From contig JANFOG010000007.1 in the NCBI GenBank assembly GCA_024336345.1, forward strand, positions 1,798,001-1,862,000: a stretch of DNA of 64,000 nt, given 5' to 3'. A program made the position numbers and the translations under genes. Source of the DNA: Mariannaea sp. PMI_226 (Eukaryota; Ascomycota; Sordariomycetes; Hypocreales; Nectriaceae). Shown here in pieces: positions 23,017-33,144 of this stretch. The notes under the pieces are model-generated. The model made no database searches. It worked only from the letters and a program-made list of their open reading frames with translations, and was not told where the DNA came from. Each line of letters opens with the position of its first letter. Position 1 is the first letter of the stretch.

Positions 23017-25037
23017 ATGCCTCGAGCGTTTACAAGAACCCCGCTTGCCTGCGATTCATGGTATGTATGCCTTCACGGCAGCGTGCCGGAATGAGTGCCA
23101 CTAGCCATCCCATCCACTGATTCCACTTCCCTTGCTCTTCTCTTCCCCTGCTTACGCCCAAAACTCTTCTGTAGCCGACGACGGAAGACTAAATGTGACG
23201 GCATCCATCCTCGCTGCAAGCACTGTACTAGTAAAAAGCTGCAATGTATCTGGTCTATGCCCAGCCTTGATACTCCGGCCACCAGCGCCTTGGCCCTAAC
23301 CCCTGAGTCTGGGGATGCGGCAACGCTGGTGACGGAGCCATCTTCGGCAGGCGAACCTCCAGAGGGTGGTCTTCAAATATGTATTGATCTCTTCTTTGAG
23401 CGTCACTTCGCCAGTGACTTTTGCTCTTTCGACAGCCGGCCGGACTTTGAACAAAAATGCCGGCAGGATCCAACCCTAGGGTCCTCAATCATCGCTCTCT
23501 GTGGCCGATACCTCACAGCCGACGATGCCCAAGCATTGTTCGGTCTTTCATCTGGCCGTGCTGTCTTTAGACATTACATGTATAAGGCCCGAACCTTGGT
23601 GAAAGCTGTGTCAGATGAGCCGAGTGGTAGCCTACCCCCCCTCCTACAAGTGTTCTGTCTTACCATGGCCAATGCTGACCTTTTGACTTTCGTGGGGGTT
23701 ACATAGTTGCCCACATTCAGGCGAGCCTTATCCTAGCACTTACCGAGCTTCTATCCGACTCTGGATCACGGCATTGGCTTTTCGCAGGCATGGCTATCCG
23801 TATGGCGGAGATCATGCGGTTGAATAAAGAGTTTCACCAAAAGCACAGCCTCAAGGAGCAAGAAATCCGTAGACGGACGTTTTGGGCTTGTCTGCTATTT
23901 GACAGGGTGCTCGCTTACTTTCTCGCCAAACACCGCACTATTCATGACGACACCATCTCTATTGCTGTTCCTGGTACAGATCTATCCATTCTCTATCAAG
24001 AAGAAACTCGGGCCATCACTCTGAATGGCCTGGCAGCCTATCGGCATCCATCCGACCTGGGGTTGAGCTCATATCTGATCAAGACAGTGTGTGTCTGGAG
24101 TGACCTTGCCGACTTTGCTGCGTATTCAAGGAGGCGTCTGGAACCACACCCACCCACCGATCCACGTAGTGCATTCTTGATACGGTCTGATGCGTTGCGT
24201 GCATGGACTGACTCTCTTCCACAAAGCCTGCGTTGGGGTGTTCAGAACTACCGAAACCACCAAGCGCTTGGGCAGGCTAGGACGTTTGTTGGCATGCAGT
24301 TTGTGTTGCATGGTGCGTCTTGTATTGCCCACCAATGTTACCTACCTCATCCAACCCTCTACACCAAGCTTGTGGACTTGGTTGACGCCGCAGGGTGGTC
24401 CTATCTCTTCAGAGATGAAATGCTGGTTGGGACGTGTGTATCCAACGCCCTCGCCATTGGGGAAATCCTTGACTACCTGATGGATCCACAGCAAGGCAAC
24501 GACCAAGTCGTCCTCCAGACCATCTGGGTTGCTGCGTCGACCCTAACTGCCGCAAATGTTTTTCTTTGGATACAGTACGCGCAGGATGAGACGTACTCGA
24601 CCAATGAACTCCGACAGAAGGCTGCACACTACTATAATTTGATTCACCAGCTCACATCATCTTGGGTCTCGGAATGGGATGTGTCCGGTCAGTGGCTACT
24701 CGCTCTTGATGTGATGCATGATTTATACAAAGCAGCCTATCTTGGCGAAGTCAACGAAAGAATTCTCAGGCAGGATAATACACATTCGCCTCGAGACAAT
24801 GATAACTTCCGACCCCAGCCAGGTGACGGATACCCCACACTCATTACTCTTCCTAACTTGCAAGCTTCGATAAAGTTTGCGACCTGCGATACCTCAGCGA
24901 GATCTATCAATATTCCGGCGATTTGGTTACAGCTATCGGGAGGTTGGCCATATGGCTATGCTGGACCGGAATCCGAGATCAATCTTCCCATGGAAGCCCA
25001 GTTTACTGGGAGTGTAGACTCGGCTTCGTCAGTGTAG
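23017..25037 (+). CDS. Zn2Cys6 transcription factor, candidate regulator of the amino-sugar island
   Basis: This is a fungal binuclear-zinc transcription factor of 608 residues. Coding is join(23017..23060, 23175..23626, 23707..25037). The zinc cluster is split by the first intron and is restored as C-X2-C-X6-C-X6-C-X2-C-X6-C (ACDSCRRRKTKCDG, then PRCKHC) at residues about 12-40, at the extreme N-terminus. The 80-base second intron (GTAGCC...CATAG, with branch-like TGCTGAC) bridges an apparent frame break at 23700; after splicing the frame reads PSVAHIQASLILALTELL, then GMAIRMAEIMRLN and RRRTFWACLLFDR, the fungal-specific middle homology region. Zn2Cys6 proteins bind CGG half-sites, and the five metabolic genes to its right carry inverted CGG sites with a 5-base spacer. 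It is the nearest regulator, but the link is inference. It is not the Ndt80-like RON1 type known from Trichoderma GlcNAc clusters. Confidence 0.9.
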
Positions 25038-25173
25038 GCTTTTGTATCCGGTGACTCTGTTCACTGAGACAAATTTCATCATCATCACGCGACCTTGATA
25101 CTCAGGCCGCGGTTTTGGGCCCAGTGCATTTCTACAAAGAGCACATGAGGTCCGCCCACCAACCAGCACCTAG
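25038..25173. other. 3' flank of the regulator gene
   Basis: Together with 25185-25796 this forms a 760-base stretch between the convergent 3' ends of the regulator and the deacetylase. It contains one CGG-N5-CCG site, listed separately, and otherwise nothing recognised. Confidence 0.4.
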
Positions 25174-25184
25174 CGGAAAACCCG
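25174..25184. promoter_or_regulatory. CGGAWWWYCCG site, copy outside any promoter
   Basis: CGGAAAACCCG, identical to the copy at 29737. It lies between two 3' ends, so it does not sit upstream of a gene recognised here. It could be chance, a distal element, or mark an unannotated transcript. Confidence 0.4.
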
Positions 25185-25796
25185 ACACACCCAGGTGTCG
25201 CCCGAATAACACCTCGAATGCAGTCGAATAGTATAATCCGATTTGTTGTATACTCTCATTTCATATGAGATTATTTTATGTTTATCCTCCAGCAGCGATT
25301 GGGTTAGTAGCACCTCGCGCCCCTATTCCACAAACGCGCGAACTCCTGGACTGGGTATACTGGGTAGAGTGACTGAGCTAACGTGTTCCTCGGTAGCAAA
25401 TTCACCTCTCGATACTTTATGAAGCGTGACCCTCCATGATGAGGAGGTTTTGCGGGTTCACTTATGAAAGAAGCGACTTGATTTCCCATTTGCCATCGAC
25501 ATCTTTATGCAGTCACGACTTGGCACCGACCTTACTCTTAGTGGAAGCAAACTATGATGTTATATCAAGATCCAATCGGGAGCTTATGTTTATAGACTGA
25601 AAATCTAAATAACATTGAATTAACTACAGCGTACTTCTTTGCAGTACAACTTTCATCATGGTGACCTTATAAATTCCAAAATTTTCCATCTATCTTTCTA
25701 CAACCTAGAACCATCTGGCCCAGTACCACGGAACCTTTTCAATGACTTCTATTCCTCAAATCTCAATCAAACCTTGCATATTCGCGTCAGGGAGTA

Positions 25797-27216
25797 TCAT
25801 GATTCGTACACCTGCTGTCCAAGCTTCCACACTTCATCAACAACTAGCTGAGAAGCTCCGTCTGGAAGCCGGATCTCAGAAAAGATGACAATATCTGCAT
25901 CTGCACCGGGAGCCAAAGACCCCTTCTTCCCCTCCAAGCCAAGCATGGCCGCCGGCGTTGCTGTGGCGGTCTTCAGAGCCTGGGGAATACTCGTGCCTGA
26001 CCATGCGAGGAAGTTGTTGACGCACTCAATCAAAGTGACACAGCTGCGAGGGAAATGAAAGTTTCCTGTTAGTCGTGTTCTCTTGGACCCAGAAGAGCTT
26101 TGCGTAGTTACATACCTTCCTGCAATCTTGTCTGTTCCCTCCAACTGCAGCGTTGAACCGACCTTTACGATCGTGCTATCAACATTGCCATTTTTCCAAA
26201 GGTATGCTCCATCCGGAAGGCCAACTAGGTGCTGAGCGTCTGTTACTAGGATGAAGCCCTCTGGATGAGCGTTGAAGGCTAGATTAATCGCCGTTGGGTG
26301 GAGATGGATTCCATCAGCGATGATGCCAAAATATGGCCTCGGGTGCTGCTGAGGAGTGCCTAGTGTGCCGAAAATACCAGTGTCACGATGGTGAAGAGGT
26401 GTCATAGCGTTGAACAGGTGGGTAATCATGGTAGCCCCCGCTGCAACGGCTCCTGATGCTTCTTTGTATGTAGCTTCAGAATGGCCAATCGAGCAGATTA
26501 TTCCTTGTTCCCTAAGCCGCGGAATAATGTTCAACATGTTACCACATTCAGGGGCCACAGTGATCTTTCTGATGGGAGCCAAGCCTGCAACTGAGCTTCT
26601 CAAGTTCTCCTCGCCATAGCACGCTTCAAGGTCTTCGAACTTTTGTGCCTGCTGAATTACGTTCACATCATGGATGCCGTTTTTGTTGACATTCAGAAAA
26701 GGCCCTTCAGCATGTACACCGAGAGATTCAGCGCCATCGGTGGCTAGAGGGGATGATGATGGGCGGAGATATGGCGCCAACTAACATATTTACTGGTTAG
26801 CGGTGCGAAAATTCCCAGAAGCTGACAGGCTGACAAACCTTCTGGTATACCTCCGGCTTTTGGCTGGTGAGTGTCGGGAGATATGAGGTGAGTCCTGTCG
26901 AAAGAACCTGCTTGTTGAGTTTCGCGACGCTTTTGGGATACTCGGCAATATTCTCTGGTAACTCAGAAAAGTTGAAGCCGCAGTAACCATTGAACTGAAC
27001 GTCTATCAAGCCGGGGGAGACGATGCGACCTCCGATGTCAACAATTTTGTCAGGAACAGTTGCTTGATCAGAAACTGTCTCGTCGCTAGAGAGGATAGTG
27101 CCAGTGGTTGAGTTGATCCAGAGATCACCAACCTCAAGTTGATCCCCCCTAACGAGACGGCAGTTGGTGAACTTGATAATGCCACTAGGGGCTACGGAGG
27201 AGATTGATATGGGCAT
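25797..27216 (-). CDS. nagA: N-acetylglucosamine-6-phosphate deacetylase
   Basis: This cytosolic amidohydrolase converts GlcNAc-6-P to glucosamine-6-P plus acetate, the second-last step of amino-sugar breakdown (DAC1 in Candida and Trichoderma). Coding path on the minus strand: 27216..26839, 26780..26116, 26043..25797, 429 residues, normal for fungi. Seen: SPGLIDVQFNGYCGFNF near residue 65, the metal-binding HAEGPF, GHSEATY, HLFNAMTPLHHR, the substrate-phosphate region IIADGIHLHP, and the catalytic aspartate in ILVTDAQHLVGLPDG. The last intron joins KIAG to SCVTLIECVNNFL, restoring the usual segment. The next gene upstream is the MurQ homologue in the same orientation. Two CGGAWWWYCCG sites lie 390-440 bases before the start. 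The function is assigned with high confidence from active-site motifs and from the neighbouring deaminase. Confidence 0.95.
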
Positions 27217-27603
27217 GGTGTATAGGCGTCCAGTCTGAGATAGGTAGGAGGGGTTGCTCGTTGGGGACTGGGGCTGAATTGTTGATATTTTAAGCCTTGA
27301 TTCGAACTACATATCAATCAACACCTACTGTAGAAACACGCTCTTATTGGCCGGCTCTTCCTTTCCAGATACAATCAAAGATTTCCTGTACTTGCATCAA
27401 ACCAGAAGCCGTGTCTCTGCCACAAGGTCATCGGGCTTACTGAGGAGACTCTTTCAGTGGACGGAGTTGGTCTGCCACCACCCAAAGCCCCAAAAGGGAA
27501 GGTCAACTTCGGAAGCCATTAGCATGCAAAGGTCTAACCATTTGTGGAGAAGATTTTTTTGCTTTTCTTGATTCATGAGAGAGGATGGGGTCATTGGCAC
27601 GGC

Positions 27604-27614
27604 GGATATCCCGT
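27604..27614. promoter_or_regulatory. CGGAWWWYCCG site 1 of deacetylase promoter
   Basis: CGGATATCCCG, an inverted CGG pair with 5-base spacer, the classical layout for a Zn2Cys6 dimer site. It is repeated in opposite orientation at 27651. Confidence 0.6.
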
Positions 27615-27650
27615 TGCCATCCCTCCACCTTTGCCGGTTCCGGTCTCTAC

Positions 27651-27661
27651 GGGATATCCGT
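27651..27661. promoter_or_regulatory. CGGAWWWYCCG site 2 of deacetylase promoter
   Basis: CGGGATATCCG, the exact reverse complement of the site at 27604, 47 bases away. The pair forms a larger inverted repeat in the deacetylase promoter. Confidence 0.6.
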
Positions 27662-28075
27662 TGTTTGGCGCGGCTCCCAAAAGTCTTCCTATTTCGCCAC
27701 GATTGCGCTCAAGAAAGGTTCGATATTGTACTATCACGATAACCTCGTAACTGAGCGGCGATAATGGTATTTTCTTTTAGCAGAATATCCTACTTTGAAG
27801 AGTATTTGAAGAGTATAGAGACAATCTGTAGTAACAGACTAGCATACAACTTCGGCCACAGATAGACATAATATCGTAAATTTTCACAGACGCTCTTTTT
27901 TTGTATCAGCTGAGCAAACACACATCATTGACACACTCTCTTCCTAGGTTGTTGCTGAACTGGGCATTTGGCTTCAGTCTCATTCCTGGCATATCTTCGT
28001 GACATTTTAGATGATGATTAATTTCTTTCTATGACTCTAAGTAAAATTATGCAGACATTTGTATTGTATGTTCCT

Positions 28076-29360
28076 CTAGTTCAATTTCAGGGCTTGTCTC
28101 AGAGATCCTGATGCTGCTTGTAGCTTCCATCTTCCTTCCTCGGGCGTGCAGCCCAGTTTTGCTACCACGATGCTGAGCTTGACTTGTCCGTCGCAGCTGG
28201 CTAGGATGGCATCTAGCACTTCGTCTCTGCTGATATCTAGCGCTGCTGTTGACGGAACGCTAGATCGGATCACGCGCCTGGCTCTATCCTGTAGCTTCTC
28301 GTTTGACATCTTCAGGTCTACCATCTGTTTGGAAGTTAGTTTGGAGGGGAAGATGATAGGCTATCAAGTCGTGTGCCACTCACCAGATTTCCGAATGTTT
28401 TCCCTACGCGAACTTGCGAGCCAGTAGATATCATATTCAGGATCTGAGAACAGTGTCAGTGCAAGTCCACCATCATGTATATGTAGGTATACATATTTCG
28501 ATGTATATATATATAAGTATTTACGTACCATTTTAGTTGCTGTTCCGGCCTTCAGACGAGTGCTTCCCGTGATGACCTCAGGACCCGTAACGCATTCGAT
28601 CAAAACGTCGCAGAAGTTCCTCAGCGCACTGGGCTGTACGCAAGCAATTCCCACCGTGGCAGCACCAATGGATCGAGCGTACTCTAAACCTCCAAGAACG
28701 TAGGGAGTTCTTCCTGAGGAAGCGATTCCGACAACCACATCGTTCTCATTCACTGGAGGATCCAAGTTCATCAGGTCCGTCTTTCCGGCCTCAACGGAGT
28801 CTTCGGCTCCTTCAATGGCATTTCTGATGGCCCTCTCACCTCCTGCAATCAAACCGATGAATTGCTGAGGGGGAGCTGAGAAGGTAGGTGGGCTGGGCAC
28901 GAAACGTTAGTAAGTAGGCAAGGAGATACGACCAAAAAAGACTTTGGTATGTGTTAAACCACCGTAGAGTATCATACATTTCAGAAGCATCCAATACACC
29001 AAGTCTGTGAAAAATGATCAGTACAGGCACATAAAAAGTAGTCATCAAATAAGGGAATAAAAAAAGTCAATACCTTCCGCTTGTTCCTGCTCCCGTGTAA
29101 ATAACTCGACCTCCATCCAGGATGCGAGGCACAATCGTATCAATAGCGGCAGCTATTTGAGGCAAGCAGGTCTTGACAGCTCTGGATACCGTAGCATCTT
29201 CTTCATTGATAATCTCTAAATTCGAATAAGCAACTCAAGTGTCATGTGTGGGAAATCAATACCTCAACTCACCGCATAATTGAAGCGTTGGAACGACATC
29301 TATGTCCACCGTCTTAGCATTTTTCTGCTCTGTTTGGAGGTCTGCAAGGGCGGAAGGCAT
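28076..29360 (-). CDS. murQ: N-acetylmuramic acid 6-phosphate etherase homologue (MurQ), stand-alone
   Basis: MurQ enzymes cleave the D-lactyl ether of MurNAc-6-P, giving GlcNAc-6-P and D-lactate. Coding path on the minus strand: 29360..29273, 29215..29074, 29004..28978, 28892..28529, 28443..28384, 28324..28076, 309 residues, the length of bacterial MurQ. Seen: the SIS sugar-phosphate motif [80 protein letters not shown] and MVDLKMSN. The two glutamates matching E. coli Glu83 and Glu114 are present (residues 85 and 116, the same 31-residue spacing), so activity is expected. The six exons, one only 27 bases, show full adaptation to a eukaryotic genome. It shares a bidirectional promoter with the deaminase. 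A glucokinase-regulator-like role is the alternative, but GKRP is larger with two SIS domains. Confidence 0.92.
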
Positions 29361-29736
29361 GGTCAAATGTGGCTAGACGTGAAAGCGGTTGTATTATCCT
29401 CTGGTGGTGGGATAAGGTAGAACGACAACAAGTGATGGGCTGTAGATACGGCTTTCAAAAGAGGGAAATGAGGGTACTTAGTCCTGTCAATCACGGTTTT
29501 GACTAGAGTAGGAAAATGGAAATAAGATTATCACGCATCAATTGGCAACTAGGTTAGAGACCCCATTCCATTTGCAGCACCTGTGGCTCTCCAACCTCGC
29601 CAAACTAGACGGTTCAATCTGTTTTGTTGGCTACTACTAGGGAGCTCAGGCGTCGATCCTCTCCCAAGAGGACCCGTATCCGAAAGGAGGGTCCTGTGAG
29701 AAAATCCTGATTAACCACATCCGCTGCTTGAGTGGC

Positions 29737-29747
29737 CGGAAAACCCG
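29737..29747. promoter_or_regulatory. CGGAWWWYCCG site, murQ side
   Basis: CGGAAAACCCG, 377 bases before the murQ start codon. It has an inverted CGG pair with 5-base A/T-rich spacer. Confidence 0.6.
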
Positions 29748-30445
29748 TTCACAGGTGGCGATATTCTGCCTTCTCTCCCCGCCTGTGGAATACCCTTTCT
29801 TTCATTATTAGTCAGACACAACGAGATAAAGGAAATCTGAGATAGATTAGCGGAAGCTTAGAGATAATAACCATAAAAAATTAGCGTGTCGTATTCAACA
29901 AGATTCTCATGTAGATATATAAGTTTGTCAAGTGTGAATCCATCATGGATACCAAACTGATCCATACTCAAAATAGATATTGTTGGGCACGTGAAGTAGT
30001 GTTCGCAATGTGCAATGTGCCACTGAGTCATAGTCGTTTGGATCACTCTTTCAATTACAGGCTAATGCATAAGCTGGACGCTCATTGAACACGTAAAACA
30101 TTGTCTTGGCGGCATCTGAATGGAGACTTCCGAGCACTTACAGGAACTTGATCTGTATCTGTTCTTTTTAGTGCACCACTCATGGTGTCTCTACTTGATC
30201 AGCTGACGCCAATAGCCATGGATATAGGCAAGGAGGGGCTGTACTATTGAGATATCCAACTCCTGGCTCATTAACCTCTAATTGACAGGACCCCGGGTCA
30301 CCCGACAACCACTAATCACCCAGAATCGGAAATGATAGCACGGGTTTATCATCCTCGGTAATTTATGCTGGTTTCATTTCTCTTTGCAGATGGCCGTGCT
30401 GACATGGGTCGGGATGTCCCCGCCACTACTTGGGCCACTAACCGC

Positions 30446-30456
30446 CGGATAACCCG
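30446..30456. promoter_or_regulatory. CGGAWWWYCCG site, deaminase side
   Basis: CGGATAACCCG, about 320 bases before the deaminase start codon; identical in core to the sites at 35664 and 35729 (reverse orientation). Confidence 0.65.
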
Positions 30457-30778
30457 CTCTTTGATCACCAGTGATAGACACCGAGAGAGGTAGCTGGAGG
30501 AGTGAAACGTGCCGAAACCATTTGTCCGCTGAACACTTGAGAAGTTGAAAGCCTGTGAGAATTCTTCAAATGCTCTATGATTTTGCCAATCATCGGGGCA
30601 CCATCTCCGTGCGGTGGAGCACCAAGAATCCGTCGGACAGTGGGTAGTTGTATGTAAACAATGCTGTATTTCGATATATGGACTACAAGTTCCTCTTTTA
30701 CGGTAGTGTGGTTAGCTCGGAATAAAGAATACACAAACTCTAAAGGCTTACCATCGCTGCTCACTTACACCGTCCAAT

Positions 30779-32038
30779 ATGAGACTTATCGTTCGTGATG
30801 ATGCCAGCTCGGCGGCTGAGTATGTCGCAAACTACATCTTGAACAGGCTTAGGGAGTTTGATCCATCTCCTACTCGACCTTTTGTTCTCGGACTTCCAAC
30901 TGGGAGCAGTCCGATTGAGGTTTACCAGATCCTCGCAGCTAAGTATAAAGCCGGAGAGGTATGCGGACAGATCAAGCGTTTCTGGTCGGGCATGGGCTGA
31001 CTTGGGAACACTCAGGTTTCATTTCAAAATGTCATTACTTTTAATATGGTTAGTAAATCTATATTCAAATTGTTTAAGTTGCTTCATCATCAGGCTACAC
31101 CAGCGTATCTGTCTGCTCCTAATTCACCCTACGTTTGAGTTTCCTCTTTTATTTTACTAAGATGCCCAACTTGACAGGATGAGTATGTTGGTATCCCCCG
31201 GGACCATCCAGAAAGCTATCATTCCTTCATGTGGCGGCACTTCTTTTCACATGTCGATATCCACCCAAAGAACGTGCACATTCTAGATGGTAATGCACCC
31301 GACTTGGAACTCGAGTGCTCTCAGTATGAGGATGCAATTCAAGCAGTGGGAGGTATCGACCTCTTCCTCTCTGGGATCGGTGAGGACGGCCACGTTGCCT
31401 TCAACGAACCCGGGTCTAGTCTGTCGAGTCTAACTCGTGTCAAGACCCTGGCCTATGACACCATCCTTGCCAACTCCCGGTTCTTTAATCATGACGTCGA
31501 CCAAGTACCCAGAATGGCGCTCACAGTCGGTGTCAAAACGGTGCTTGATGCTAGAGAAGTCGTCACAATTGCCCTGGGTGCCCGAAAAGCCATGGCTTTG
31601 CAGAAATGCATAGAGGGTGGTATCAATCATATGTGGACACTATCCGCGCTCCAGCTTCATAGACACTCCATGGTTGTTGCCGATGAGGACGCGACACTGG
31701 AGCTGCAAGTTAAGACAGTCAAGGTACCTCAAGCCTGCCAGTCTGCTGCCCAGATGAACGTAAGAGTAGCTAACGTGCAACAGTACTTCAAATCCATCGA
31801 ACAAATCGCTCGCCAGGAGGGCTTCGACCAAACTATTTCAAAGAAGTTGCGTCAGGGAGCTAAGCCTGAGCTTTCCAATGGTATCTTGAAGATGGATAAG
31901 GCTCAGTTTTCTGATAACCTTCAATCTGGCCAAACTGATTCATATTTATTGCGTGTAAACACTCCGATGCTCTCAGCGCCATCATCTCGGCCAGTAACAC
32001 CTGATTTGATATTTGACAACATGGGATCCCGAATATAA
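30779..32038 (+). CDS. nagB: Glucosamine-6-phosphate deaminase/isomerase
   Basis: This enzyme converts glucosamine-6-P to fructose-6-P and ammonia, feeding glycolysis (DAM1/NAG1 in fungi). Coding is join(30779..30958, 31016..31048, 31178..31723, 31784..32038), 337 residues; bacterial NagB is about 266, and the extra C-terminal 60 or so residues, Ser/Pro-rich, are common in fungal forms. Seen: [14 protein letters not shown] (phosphate loop), VITFNM joined by splicing to [18 protein letters not shown] with the catalytic aspartate, [24 protein letters not shown] with the active-site DGH, and [10 protein letters not shown]. The second exon is only 33 bases. The last intron (31724-31783) is 60 bases, lacks a stop and is in frame, so retention would insert 20 residues before YFKSIEQIA. 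It is divergent from murQ and shares its promoter. Confidence 0.95.
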
Positions 32039-33144
32039 GGGAATGTATTTCTAATGAGAATTAGCTGGGGGGCCCGATGTCTAGAAAGTCGAAGATTTAG
32101 ATACTGCTTATTTTGATGGAAATTGAATTACATAATTATAGGACGAGCAAGGCTGAGATGCGTGGCGCTGCAACAACAATAACAACAATACAGGTTCATT
32201 CCTAGCCAAATAGACAAATACATATACATTTAGTCCATCCCCACCACTCAATCACAGTCCTGTATTAAGTTTCATTCTATGTGGGAGTCCCTATAGACGG
32301 GGAGGGGTGGAGTTAAGGTGCATGGATTGATCCTCACTGCATATGTTCTATTAATTGCTATACCCTTGTATGTGCATATGCTGTATCCTCTTACCACGTG
32401 GAACAAATGTTTAAATCACAGTCTAAGACAGGATGGGTGATAGGTTGCTTGTTCTGCCAGGAATTGTTCTTCACTTGGCTCTCGTACTATAAGTTCTACT
32501 TGTCTCATTCCACGTTTGAGATATTGTCGCATTACTGGTGATTTCGTTCCCCAAATCTTAAATGTGTCGACGGATTTACTTTTATCATGGACTCAGCAAT
32601 CACGCTGCTTGTTACTATCATTGATACTGTACCTTATGTTAGACGAGAGATGGAAATGGTATGACTAATCGGGTAATTTTGCCATATTGGACAATTCGAG
32701 CAAACTTATGATGAAAGGAATATAAACACCTTCTGCCTCAGCCTAGATATTAGTCTGATTTTCTCATCATCAATACATTGGTCTATTCAGGCTGCATTCT
32801 GTTGGTCCCTATTTCATAGCGTGCAGCTTGTTTAATACCTTATGATTGCTACCCTAAACAATCTTTCCTGTTTGAACTAAGCCTCTATCTTGAACGGAAA
32901 CCCAGGAGAGGATTGAGTCAGATGGACTTCGCTCCAATAGTCTTAAACTTGTCTGGAAAGAAGCATGTTGGTTGGCTAGGAAGAGGGCTAAATTTTCAAG
33001 TAGGCACAATTTTCAAGTATCATCTGACTCGTGCTGTATTATTCAACTCAAATTGACTACATCTTGCCGAGGCATCTATGACTCTATAAATTATTCAATA
33101 TCGTACAACTAATCTTTCAGAACGCAACAGTGCACCTCCTGTAT
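32039..33144. other. 1.1 kb between convergent 3' ends
   Basis: AT-rich 3' flanking sequence of the deaminase and the MurQ-kinase fusion. No gene, repeat or CGGAWWWYCCG site was found. Confidence 0.5.

Larger units (their letters stand above)
27217..28075. other. Promoter region of the deacetylase gene
   Basis: This 860-base stretch contains the two regulatory sites at 27604 and 27651 and a 12-base direct repeat (TTTGAAGAGTAT) near 27796. No gene is seen. Confidence 0.5.
29361..30778. promoter_or_regulatory. Bidirectional promoter of murQ and deaminase genes
   Basis: This is a 1.4 kb intergenic stretch between divergent starts. It contains one CGGAWWWYCCG site nearer murQ (29737) and one nearer the deaminase (30446). 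Small frames at 29858-30046 and 30465-30764 have no gene features. Confidence 0.6.

Noticed and set aside
27604..27661. Inverted repeat GGATATCCCGT...ACGGGATATCC read as a hairpin terminator
   Set aside because: Located upstream of the deacetylase, and each arm is itself a CGG-N5-CCG site repeated in other promoters; a pair of binding sites explains it better.
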